DNA from: HGM13634 sp045537285
GTDB taxonomy: Bacteria; Bacillota; Clostridia; TANB77; CAG-508
Reading direction: 5' to 3'
NCBI GenBank assembly: GCA_045537285.1
Contig: JAZSPC010000049.1
Span: 1-10,522, forward strand
Length of the DNA stretch: 10,522 nucleotides
The notes beneath the pieces are model-generated. The model ran no database searches. It saw only the letters and a list, made by a program, of their open reading frames with translations, and was not told where the DNA came from. A program made the translations under genes and the position numbers. Below are positions 1 through 6,688 of this stretch, in pieces; the stretch's first letter is position 1; every line of letters starts with the position of its first letter.

Positions 1-428
1 ATATGTATAATAATGGCGCAGATGGATACAGCAACGGAACATTTTCAAGTGATTTAGTAAATAGTTATGCATGGGATACAGCAATAATATTTATACAAAC
101 ATTTGGAACAAAAAGTAATAGTAGTACTTATGCAAGTACAGTAGGAGAATCATCAATGGATACAACTGCACCACAATTAACAGGAGTAAATAGATTGTTA
201 AATATAACAGATAATCCAATAGATGAGCAATTAAACATTTATGATATGGCAGGAAATTGTAGGGAATGGTCAACAGAGACTTATAGCTACACCGGCGCTC
301 CTTGCGTGTATCGTGGAGGTTATTACAACAGCGACATTTACTATACGAGCGATCGCATCGGCAATAGCACCACCACTTACAGCATCAGAACCCATGCTTT
401 CCGCCCACTTATATATGTAGCACTGTAA
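1..428 (+). CDS. FGE/SUMF1-like C-type-lectin-fold protein, C-terminal part (5' end outside window); candidate DGR target
   Basis: This is the last ~141 codons of a larger gene. The reading frame is open to the window edge, and the Met codon at 3 is very unlikely to be the real start, because the related gene at 8795 aligns from its middle (SYAWDT at residues 263-268 there; the same motif at codons 63-80 here). The family signature DMAGNCREW lies at 243-269, followed by an RGGYY motif and a C-terminal AFRPLIYVAL. These are hallmarks of the FGE-sulfatase/SUMF1 domain, a C-type-lectin fold. No cysteine follows the RGG motif, so it is unlikely to be a working formylglycine-generating enzyme; a binding or display role is inferred. 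Its last ~140 bases differ sharply in base and codon composition from the rest (see the separate entry). The stop is TAA at 426-428, with a terminator 33 bases on. Confidence 0.85.
   Translation, partial: MYNNGADGYSNGTFSSDLVNSYAWDTAIIFIQTFGTKSNSSTYASTVGESSMDTTAPQLTGVNRLLNITDNPIDEQLNIYDMAGNCREWSTETYSYTGAPCVYRGGYYNSDIYYTSDRIGNSTTTYSIRTHAFRPLIYVAL
285..425 (+). other. Candidate DGR variable region (VR) at the 3' end of the FGE-like gene
   Basis: GC is about 52% over 291-410 (62 of 120) against about 34% over 121-280 (54 of 160), counted by eye. Of the 93 codons from 3 to 281, only 5 end in C; of the 25 codons from 321 to 395, 16 end in C and 23 end in C or T. The residues are mostly Y, N, S, D, T and I, which is what adenine-directed mutagenesis of AAC/AAT template codons yields. 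The segment forms the C-terminus of a C-type-lectin-fold domain, the usual DGR target scaffold, and ends in a more conserved tail (codons 396-425, AFRPLIYVAL) where an initiation-of-mutagenic-homing (IMH) element would sit. Both boundaries are estimates. No template repeat or reverse transcriptase is in the window, so the call rests on composition, codon pattern and fold. Confidence 0.65.
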
Positions 429-461
429 GCTGTGAAAGTGTTTTATTACAAGACAAAAGTG

Positions 462-488
462 AAAGAGTAGATTTTTCTACTCTTTTTT
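462..488 (+). terminator. Rho-independent terminator of the FGE-like gene
   Basis: The 9-bp arms 462-470 and 477-485 (core GAGTAG/CTACTC) enclose a 6-base loop. A run of six T follows the core at 483-488. It sits between the stop of the FGE-like gene and the convergent stop of feoB, and the A-rich left flank may let it weakly serve feoB too. Confidence 0.8.
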
Positions 489-495
489 AGTTCAA

Positions 496-2415
496 TTAAA
501 TAATTAAATTCCATATTAAATTGGTGGCTATACAAATAACTATTCCACAAATTGTTGGAAGTGCAAACGCAAGTAAAGACCATTTTATACTTCCGCTTTC
601 TTTTTTAATACTCATTAAAGTAGTACTACAAGGAAAATGTAAAAGTGTAAATATCATAACATTAAATCCTGTAAGTAGTGTCCAACCGTTTTGCTTTAAA
701 ATTTCACCAATAGCAAAAGTATCTTCAACATCAACTAAACTTCCAGTAGACATATAAGCCATTAAAATTATTGGTAAAACAATTTCATTTGCTGGTATTC
801 CAAGTATAAAAGCGGTTAGAATATACCCATCAAGCCCCATAAGTTTAGCAAAGGGGTGTAAGAAACTTGCGACATAAAATAGAATTGAATTTCCACCAAT
901 GCATATATTTGCGAATAACCATATAACGATACCAATAGGAGCAGCAACAGATATTGCTCTTCCGAGTACAAATAGAGTTCTATCTAATAAAGACCTTACT
1001 ATAATACTTCCTACTTGTGGTTTTCTATAAGGTGGAAGTTCTAAAATAAAAGAAGATGGCACCCCTTTTAATACTGTTTTAGAAAGTATTTTTGATATTA
1101 ATAAAGTTAATATGATACCTAGAAGTACAACTAATAAAACACAAATAGTTGAAACCAATGAAGAAGCAGCTCCTGTAAAATAGCTTCCTATAAAAATTGT
1201 AGCTATTGTAATTAGCAATGGAAATCTCCCATTACAAGGAACAAATGCGTTTGTGAGCATAGAGATTATTTTTTCTCTTGGTGAATCAATTATTTTACTT
1301 CCAACAACACCTGCTGCATTACAACCAAATCCCATACACATTGTTAATGCTTGCTTTCCTGTTGTACAAGCCTTTTTAAAATAATTATCTAAATTAAATG
1401 CTATTCTAGGCAAATATCCAATATCTTCTAAAAAAGTAAACAAAGGAAAGAAAATTGCCATAGGAGGAAGCATAACTGCAACTACCCAAGCCACAGTTTT
1501 ATACATACCATTTATTAATAATTCAGTAATAATATATGGAATGTGTAGTATATTAAATAAATATATTAGTTTGTCTTGTATATAATTAAAAAGGTTTGAA
1601 AGTAGAGAAGAAGGATAATTTGCACCAATAATTGTAATCCAAAATATAATTCCTAAAAAAGCTAACATTATTGGAATTCCAAATTTTTTAGAAGTTAATA
1701 TTTTATCTATTTTCTTATCTCTTAGATTATAATTTTCATTATTAAAGGTACAAACTAAATTAGTCACCTCTTCTGATTTTTTCATTATATTAGATACAAT
1801 ATCATCTTCTTTGTTTGAGACATGTTTAATTGTATTTGGGTTACATTTTTTTGTTTTCATACATACTTCATAAATACAATTTACTAAATTGTTTAATGTA
1901 CTTTTGTCACGAGCAGTAGTTCCCACAACAGGAACACCTAATTGCTTTTCTAATTTATTTAAATCTATATCAATGTTTTTCTTTCTAGCCTCATCTAAAA
2001 GGTTTACACAAACAATAACATTTGTTGTTATTTCCATTATTTGAAAAACTAAATTTAGATTTCTTTCTAAACATGTGGAATCAACCACAACTACTGTAAC
2101 ATTAGGTTTTCCATTACAAATATAATTTTTTGCAATTTCCTCTTCTTGTGAATTAGACATTAAAGAATATGTACCAGGAAGGTCAATTAAGAGAAAAGAC
2201 TTATCTTTATAATTGCAGATACCACTAGCATTAGTAACAGTTTTACCAGGCCAGTTTCCGGTATGTTGATGAAGACCAGTAAGATTATTAAAAATAGTGC
2301 TTTTTCCAACATTAGGATTACCAGCAAATGCAATTGTAAAATTACATTTTTTCTTTATTTCTTCTAATTCTTCGCTTAATAAGTTAGTACCAGTAGAGGT
2401 AGAAGTAAGTCCCAT
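496..2415 (-). CDS. feoB: FeoB-family ferrous iron transporter
   Basis: A 639-residue FeoB: an N-terminal cytoplasmic GTPase domain followed by a polytopic membrane domain that takes up Fe(II). G-domain motifs: G1 GNPNVGKS (32-39), the WPGKTV segment for G2 (55-60), G3 DLPG (78-81) and G4 NLLD (138-141). Membrane helices begin near residue 247. The two gate-type repeats carry the conserved GFGCN (362-366), FVPCNGRFP (391-399), GIPANEIVLP (539-548) and HFPCSTTL (593-600). The gate reads GCNAAG and PCNGRFP rather than the GCNVPA and CSARLP of Escherichia coli FeoB, so it belongs to a divergent subfamily, and it is shorter than the ~770-residue E. coli protein. No feoA-like reading frame lies beside it. 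The start is supported by a near-perfect ribosome site (GAGGTGAT, reverse complement of 2419-2426). It is transcribed divergently from tyrS. Iron as substrate is inferred from the family. Confidence 0.9.
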   Translation of the reverse strand: MGLTSTSTGTNLLSEELEEIKKKCNFTIAFAGNPNVGKSTIFNNLTGLHQHTGNWPGKTVTNASGICNYKDKSFLLIDLPGTYSLMSNSQEEEIAKNYICNGKPNVTVVVVDSTCLERNLNLVFQIMEITTNVIVCVNLLDEARKKNIDIDLNKLEKQLGVPVVGTTARDKSTLNNLVNCIYEVCMKTKKCNPNTIKHVSNKEDDIVSNIMKKSEEVTNLVCTFNNENYNLRDKKIDKILTSKKFGIPIMLAFLGIIFWITIIGANYPSSLLSNLFNYIQDKLIYLFNILHIPYIITELLINGMYKTVAWVVAVMLPPMAIFFPLFTFLEDIGYLPRIAFNLDNYFKKACTTGKQALTMCMGFGCNAAGVVGSKIIDSPREKIISMLTNAFVPCNGRFPLLITIATIFIGSYFTGAASSLVSTICVLLVVLLGIILTLLISKILSKTVLKGVPSSFILELPPYRKPQVGSIIVRSLLDRTLFVLGRAISVAAPIGIVIWLFANICIGGNSILFYVASFLHPFAKLMGLDGYILTAFILGIPANEIVLPIILMAYMSTGSLVDVEDTFAIGEILKQNGWTLLTGFNVMIFTLLHFPCSTTLMSIKKESGSIKWSLLAFALPTICGIVICIATNLIWNLII

Positions 2416-2480
2416 AATATCACCTCATATAATTAGATATAATATAATATGAAGATAATATTTAAATGTGTGATAAACAT

Positions 2481-2509
2481 AGTATAACAAAATTGTTAAA
2501 TAATGCTTG
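2481..2509 (-). promoter_or_regulatory. Possible feoB promoter with an overlapping dyad
   Basis: On the minus strand, TATACT (2486 down to 2481) is preceded by TG one base upstream, an extended -10. The -35 position 17 bp upstream is poor. The inverted repeat TAACAA-AA-TTGTTA (2485-2498) overlaps it and could be an operator, but it does not match a Fur box. Weak call. Confidence 0.35.
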
Positions 2510-2535
2510 AAAATCTAATAATATTTTGGTATAAT
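2507..2535 (+). promoter_or_regulatory. tyrS promoter (SigA type, extended -10)
   Basis: TTGAAA at 2507-2512 and TATAAT at 2530-2535 are 17 bp apart, with TG at 2527-2528 giving an extended -10. Transcription would begin near 2542, just upstream of the T-box leader. Confidence 0.8.
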
Positions 2536-2541
2536 ACTAAT

Positions 2542-2774
2542 AATTTAATTTTGTTATGATTTAAAAAGAAAACTTAGTAGTAATTTATAGTTACTTGTAG
2601 AGAGATAATGGTTGGTGAAAATTATCAGGAAATAAATTGCAAATTACAATTCTTATAGTAACAAACGAATGATTTACGAAAAATCAAAATAAGGTAATAC
2701 AGTTTTGTATTATAAATAAAGGTGGTACCACGAGAAGCTAGCCTCGTCCTTTAAATAGGATGATGCTGGCTTTT
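2542..2774 (+). ncRNA. T-box riboswitch (tyrosine), tyrS leader
   Basis: The leader senses uncharged tRNA and lets transcription continue into tyrS when charging is low. The Stem I base pairs GTTACT (2590-2595) with AGTAAC (2657-2662); an upper helix GATAAT/ATTATC closes a loop containing GGTGAAA. The likely specifier is TAC (Tyr) at 2645-2647, followed by A as usual. Two small hairpins follow (2671-2685 and 2695-2712). The antiterminator is textbook: AAAGG (2718-2722), the UGGNACC bulge TGGTACC (2723-2729) and ACGAG (2730-2734), pairing with CTCGT (2743-2747) and CCTTT (2748-2752). The competing terminator pairs 2735-2750 with 2757-2772 around loop TTAAAT and ends in a short T run (2771-2774). 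The tRNA identity also follows from the downstream gene. Confidence 0.95.
2735..2774 (+). terminator. T-box-controlled intrinsic terminator
   Basis: AAGCTAGC (2735-2742) pairs with GCTGGCTT (2765-2772) through one G-U pair, continued by GTCCT/AGGAT (2746-2750 and 2757-2761), then TTTT. It shares bases 2743-2750 with the antiterminator, so the two folds exclude each other. Confidence 0.85.
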
Positions 2775-2796
2775 ATGATTTTAAGGAGGAATTAAA

Positions 2797-4029
2797 ATGA
2801 ATTTGTATGAAGATTTAAAATGGAGAGGATTAATAAAAGATGTTACATCCCCAGATTTAGAAGAAAAATTAAACAAAGGTGGTATGACATTTTATATAGG
2901 TGCAGACCCAACAGCAGAAAGTTTACACATAGGTCAATTTCCTACATTTTTAGTTGCGGAAAGATTAAGAAGAGCAGGACATAACCCTATTATATTAGTA
3001 GGTGGCGCAACTGGTCGTGTAGGAGACCCAAGAGGTACAGGAGAAAGAGAAAAAGCTGATATAGCAGTTATAGAGAAAAATTTTGTTAAAATTGAAGCTC
3101 AAATGAAAAAGTTATTTGGAGAAAATACATTAGTAGTTAATAATTATGATTGGTTTAAAGATTATAACTATATAGATTTTCTAAGAGATGTTGGAAAATA
3201 TGTTAATGTAGCATATATGATCAATAAAGACCTAGTAAAGAGACAAATGGAAGTTGGAATTTCTTATGCAGAATTTTCTTACATGTTAATACAAGGATAT
3301 GATTTTAAATATATTCATGATAACTATGGTGCAACTCTTCAATTTGGTGGTTCGGATCAATGGGGAAATTTAACTACCGGAATAGAACTTATAAGAAAAC
3401 TTAATAATGAAGAGGTATATGCATTCTCAGTTCCATTAATTGTTGATTCAACTGGTAAAAAATTAGGAAAAAGTTATGGAAATGCGTTATGGCTTGACGA
3501 GAATAAAACATCTAGTTATGAAATGTACCAATATATATTAAACTTTGAAGATATAATGATAGAAGAATACTTAAAAAAATATACATTTTTAAGTAAAGAA
3601 GAAATTGAAAACATTATGAAAGAACATAATGAAGCTCCACATCTAAGAATTGCACAAAAACGTTTAGCAGAGGAAGTAATTAAATTTATTCATAGTGAAG
3701 AATCATATAATAAAGCAATAAGAATTACAGAAGCTTTATTTAAAGGAAATTTTAGTAGTTTATCAACAGATGAACTAGAAGAAGCATTTAAAGGTAATGA
3801 AGTAAAAGAAATAGAATTAAATAAAAATATAGTAGATATGTTGGTTGATATGAATGTGGCATCAAGTAAAAGAGAAGCAAGAGAGTTTGTTTCAGGTAAT
3901 AGTATAGAAATTAATGGAGAAAAAATTAAAGATATTGAAACAATAATAGATGAAACATATCTTACAAATAGTGCTTACTTAATAATAAAAAGAGGAAAGA
4001 AAAATTATTATATAGGAAAAACGAAATAA
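2797..4029 (+). CDS. tyrS: Tyrosyl-tRNA synthetase
   Basis: Charges tRNA-Tyr with tyrosine in the cytoplasm (class Ic synthetase). At 410 residues it is normal length for bacterial TyrRS. The Rossmann catalytic domain has the HIGQ version of the HIGH motif (44-47), the tyrosine pocket around GGSDQWGN (184-191) and KLGKS as the KMSKS motif (222-226). An alpha-helical anticodon-binding region follows, and an S4-like RNA-binding domain closes the protein (about 342-410, including ASSKREAREFV). The start follows AAGGAGGA at 2783-2790. It is controlled by the T-box leader directly upstream. No hairpin terminator is seen between its stop and the promoter of the next gene at 4055, so some transcripts may read into the carD leader. 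Confidence 0.97.
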   Translation: MNLYEDLKWRGLIKDVTSPDLEEKLNKGGMTFYIGADPTAESLHIGQFPTFLVAERLRRAGHNPIILVGGATGRVGDPRGTGEREKADIAVIEKNFVKIEAQMKKLFGENTLVVNNYDWFKDYNYIDFLRDVGKYVNVAYMINKDLVKRQMEVGISYAEFSYMLIQGYDFKYIHDNYGATLQFGGSDQWGNLTTGIELIRKLNNEEVYAFSVPLIVDSTGKKLGKSYGNALWLDENKTSSYEMYQYILNFEDIMIEEYLKKYTFLSKEEIENIMKEHNEAPHLRIAQKRLAEEVIKFIHSEESYNKAIRITEALFKGNFSSLSTDELEEAFKGNEVKEIELNKNIVDMLVDMNVASSKREAREFVSGNSIEINGEKIKDIETIIDETYLTNSAYLIIKRGKKNYYIGKTK

Positions 4030-4054
4030 TAATAAAAATATTTTTCCAAATCTT

Positions 4055-4083
4055 TTGACTTTTACCAAAAAATGTAGTATAAT
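4055..4083 (+). promoter_or_regulatory. Promoter of the CarD-type gene
   Basis: TTGACT (4055-4060), a 17-bp spacer and TATAAT (4078-4083) form a near-consensus SigA promoter. The TTG of the -35 box is in frame with the CarD gene, which makes a false upstream start possible in automated calls. Confidence 0.8.
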
Positions 4084-4111
4084 AAATACAGTTGGAAACG
4101 AAAGAAAATAT

Positions 4112-4165
4112 GATTCTATAAAAAAACTAATACAAATTACGCGCTTTATGGAATCTTATTTTTTT
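4112..4165 (+). terminator. Terminator-like hairpin inside the carD leader
   Basis: The 11-base arms 4112-4122 and 4145-4155 pair throughout (one G-U) across a 22-base loop. Seven T follow at 4159-4165. It lies downstream of the CarD promoter and upstream of the CarD ribosome site, so it could attenuate this gene, end read-through from tyrS, or define a short (~75 nt) RNA. Confidence 0.5.
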
Positions 4166-4201
4166 AGTCCTAACTTGTCTTTTGAAAGGAGAAATACATA
4201 T

Positions 4202-4753
4202 ATGTTTAATGTAGGAGATTTTATAGTTTACCCAATGCACGGAGCAGGAACGATAGATGCAATAGAAGAAAAAGATATTTTAGGAGAGAAACAATCATAT
4301 TATATTTTAAAAATGCCTGGGGAAGTAAAAGTAATGGTTCCAACAGACAAAGCAGAACAAATTGGAGTTAGAAATATAATAGATAAAAGCTCTGCAAGCA
4401 AAGTTTTTGAAATATTAGAAGAAGACGAAACACAAATGTCTATGAACTGGAATAAACGTTATAGAGATAATATGGAAAAAATGAAGAGCGGAGATATATA
4501 CGAAGTTGCTGATGTAGTAAGAAACCTAAGTTTTAAACAAAAAGAAAAAGGTTTATCTACTGGCGAGAAAAAAATGTTATTAAATGCAAAACAAATATTA
4601 GTGAGTGAATTGGTTTTAGCAGAACGTTCTTCTTATGAAGAAATGGAAAATATAGTTGATAACAAAATAAATCAATCATTCAAAGAATTTAGAGTAGATG
4701 AAGAATCACCATTAACTAATATGGTAAATAAATTTATCCCATTTAATGAATAA
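4202..4753 (+). CDS. carD: CarD/CdnL-family RNA polymerase-binding regulator
   Basis: A 183-residue CarD-type protein that binds the RNA polymerase beta subunit and upstream promoter DNA and influences open-complex stability. The N-terminal RNAP-interacting domain (1 to ~57) begins MFNVGDFIVYPMHGAG, typical of the family. The C-terminal helical DNA-binding domain (~65-183) has Trp83 in NWNKRY, the likely counterpart of the Trp that wedges at the upstream edge of the bubble, then conserved SGDIYEVADVVRNL (96-109) and GLSTGEKKML (117-126). The ATG at 4202 is chosen over the in-frame TTG at 4055: family proteins start here, AAGGAG lies at 4186-4191, and the TTG is part of the promoter. It precedes dnaG-sigA but is separated from them by a strong terminator. 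The exact promoters it controls are unknown. Confidence 0.93.
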   Translation: MFNVGDFIVYPMHGAGTIDAIEEKDILGEKQSYYILKMPGEVKVMVPTDKAEQIGVRNIIDKSSASKVFEILEEDETQMSMNWNKRYRDNMEKMKSGDIYEVADVVRNLSFKQKEKGLSTGEKKMLLNAKQILVSELVLAERSSYEEMENIVDNKINQSFKEFRVDEESPLTNMVNKFIPFNE

Positions 4754-4766
4754 TATAAAACATAAG

Positions 4767-4798
4767 AAAAAAGAGAATTTTACACAATTCTCTTTTTT
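4767..4798 (+). terminator. Strong Rho-independent terminator after the CarD gene
   Basis: Perfect 13-bp arms at 4767-4779 and 4786-4798 (GAGAATT/AATTCTC core flanked by A6 and T6) around the loop TTACAC. The A and T tracts would also work on the opposite strand. Confidence 0.92.
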
Positions 4799-4831
4799 GT
4801 TGCCTATTAAACTGGTGTACATAAAGAAGGA

Positions 4832-4860
4832 TTTAAAAGATATCTGTCGAATAGTATAAT
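4832..4860 (+). promoter_or_regulatory. Likely dnaG-sigA promoter
   Basis: TATAAT at 4855-4860 is consensus. TTTAAA at 4832-4837, 17 bp upstream, matches 4 of 6 of the -35 box. It lies between the previous terminator and the dnaG ribosome site (GAAAGG, 4869-4874). Confidence 0.6.
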
Positions 4861-4883
4861 ATATTATAGAAAGGTTTGTAAAA

Positions 4884-6674
4884 ATGGCGCGATACAGTGA
4901 TGAATTAATTGAAGAAATCAGAAGTAATAATGATATAGTAGATATAATATCACAATATGTAGTATTAAAAAGAAGCGGTAGAAGTTATTTCGGATTATGT
5001 CCTTTTCATAAAGAAAAATCGCCTTCTTTTTCTGTTTCACCTGACAAGCAAATATTCCACTGTTTTGGGTGCGGCGCAGGAGGAAATGTATTTCATTTTG
5101 TAAGTAAAATTGAGAATATAAATTTTATTGAAAGCGTACAAACGTTAGCGGATAGAGCAGGAGTAGCGCTTCCTTCACTAGATAGCAATGAAGATACAAA
5201 AACTCAAATGCTAAAATCAAAAGTTTATGAAATAAACGAAGTTGCAGCACAGTTCTATCACGAAAATTTATACAAACCAACATCAAAACTAGCACAAGAC
5301 TATGTTAAAAAAAGAAAATTAGACAACAAAACTTTAAAGAATTTTACAATAGGATATTCATGTAGATATAATGAATTATATCAAGAGCTAAAAAGAAGAG
5401 GCTTTAAAGAAGAAGAAATCTTGGCATCTAGTTTGGTTATTAAAAATGAAGATGGAAGCTATGTAGATAGATTTAGAAAAAGGTTTATGATACCAATTAG
5501 AGATGTTAAAGACAGAGTTATTGCTTTTGGTGGAAGAGTTTTAGATGATTCAAAACCTAAATATATAAACTCTCCTGAAAATATAGTTTATACTAAAGGA
5601 AGACACTTATTTGGTTTAAATATTGCAAAAAGAAATCCAATGGACAGGTTAATTATAGTTGAAGGATATATGGATGCAATTTCTTTGCAACAAAGAGGAA
5701 TACCAAATGTTGTAGCATCTTTGGGAACAGCTTTAACAGAGGCACAAGGAAGACTTCTTAGAAGGTATGCAAATAAAATTATAATAGGATATGATTCAGA
5801 CGGAGCAGGACAAGCTGCAACCATGAGAGGATTAGAAATCTTACAAAATTTGGGTTATGATGTACGAATTTTGCAATTAGATGACCTAGATGTAAAAGAT
5901 CCAGATGAGTATGTTTTAAAGAATGGAAGTGGCAGATTTTATTTATGTGCAGATAAAGCAATATCTTTGGTAGAGTTTAAAGTTAAAATGTTAAAACAAT
6001 CTTTAAATATACAAAGCACAAGTGACAAAATAAAATTTTTAAATGAAGTTTCAAAAATTTTATCAAGAGTTGATAATAATATAGAAAAAGAAGTATATAT
6101 AGAAAATATTTCAAAAGAGTATAATGTATCAAAAGAAGCCATATATGCTCAAACAAATAAGCTTCAATACTCAAATTCTGTGGGAGAAAAAATCTTAGAG
6201 AACAAAGTAACACCTAAAATAGTTAAAAAAGAAGGAAATCAAGTTTCCGAAGGAGTTATAAGAAGAGAAAATACTGTAATAGCAATATTATTAACAGAAG
6301 GAATAAAAGCATATGAAAAAATTAAAAATACTATAACAATAGAAGATTTTAAATATGAAAAAAATAAAGAAATATTAAAAAAATTGTATTGTGAATTAGA
6401 AAAAGGAAATAGTAATATTAACAGTGTTTTAGATACTGTAACTAATGAAGAAGAACTGACACATATAACTAAAATAATGGCAGATGACTATAATATTCAA
6501 GATATTCAAAAAGCAATTATTGATGTGGTTAATATTTATGAAAAAGAAAAAATGATAAATAGAAGAAATACAATTCTATCAAATTTAGATAATTCGAGTT
6601 TATCACAAGAAGAAAGAGCAAGTTTGGAAAGAGAGTTAAGTAGTATAATAATTAAACTTGCAAAGTTTAAATAG
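4884..6674 (+). CDS. dnaG: DNA primase
   Basis: Makes RNA primers for the replication fork, working with the replicative helicase. 596 residues, normal for Bacillota. The N-terminal CHC2 zinc-binding domain has Cys39, His42, Cys60 and Cys63 (CPFH...HCFGC). The catalytic core follows, with the Toprim domain at about 254-340: VEGYMDA (259-265) carries the catalytic Glu260, and YDSDGAG (303-309) carries the metal-binding Asp pair. The remaining ~150 residues are a charged, helical region matching the helicase-interacting part, which is poorly conserved in the family. The sigA ribosome site starts at its stop codon (TAG at 6672-6674), so the two genes form one operon, the core of the macromolecular-synthesis operon. 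No rpsU precedes it here. Confidence 0.97.
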   Translation: MARYSDELIEEIRSNNDIVDIISQYVVLKRSGRSYFGLCPFHKEKSPSFSVSPDKQIFHCFGCGAGGNVFHFVSKIENINFIESVQTLADRAGVALPSLDSNEDTKTQMLKSKVYEINEVAAQFYHENLYKPTSKLAQDYVKKRKLDNKTLKNFTIGYSCRYNELYQELKRRGFKEEEILASSLVIKNEDGSYVDRFRKRFMIPIRDVKDRVIAFGGRVLDDSKPKYINSPENIVYTKGRHLFGLNIAKRNPMDRLIIVEGYMDAISLQQRGIPNVVASLGTALTEAQGRLLRRYANKIIIGYDSDGAGQAATMRGLEILQNLGYDVRILQLDDLDVKDPDEYVLKNGSGRFYLCADKAISLVEFKVKMLKQSLNIQSTSDKIKFLNEVSKILSRVDNNIEKEVYIENISKEYNVSKEAIYAQTNKLQYSNSVGEKILENKVTPKIVKKEGNQVSEGVIRRENTVIAILLTEGIKAYEKIKNTITIEDFKYEKNKEILKKLYCELEKGNSNINSVLDTVTNEEELTHITKIMADDYNIQDIQKAIIDVVNIYEKEKMINRRNTILSNLDNSSLSQEERASLERELSSIIIKLAKFK

Positions 6675-6688
6675 GAGGGAAATCTTAG

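Noticed and set aside
1..428. Active formylglycine-generating enzyme
   Set aside because: The catalytic cysteines expected after the RGG motif are missing in both FGE-like proteins in this window.
521..757. Plus-strand reading frame opposite the 3' end of feoB
   Set aside because: It lies wholly opposite a clear FeoB coding region, has no ribosome site and resembles no family; the other small frames inside the housekeeping genes were dropped for the same reason.
4055..4201. N-terminal extension of the CarD-type protein starting at a TTG
   Set aside because: The TTG is the -35 box of a good promoter, the -10 box lies inside the supposed coding part, and a proper ribosome site precedes the ATG at 4202 where family members begin.
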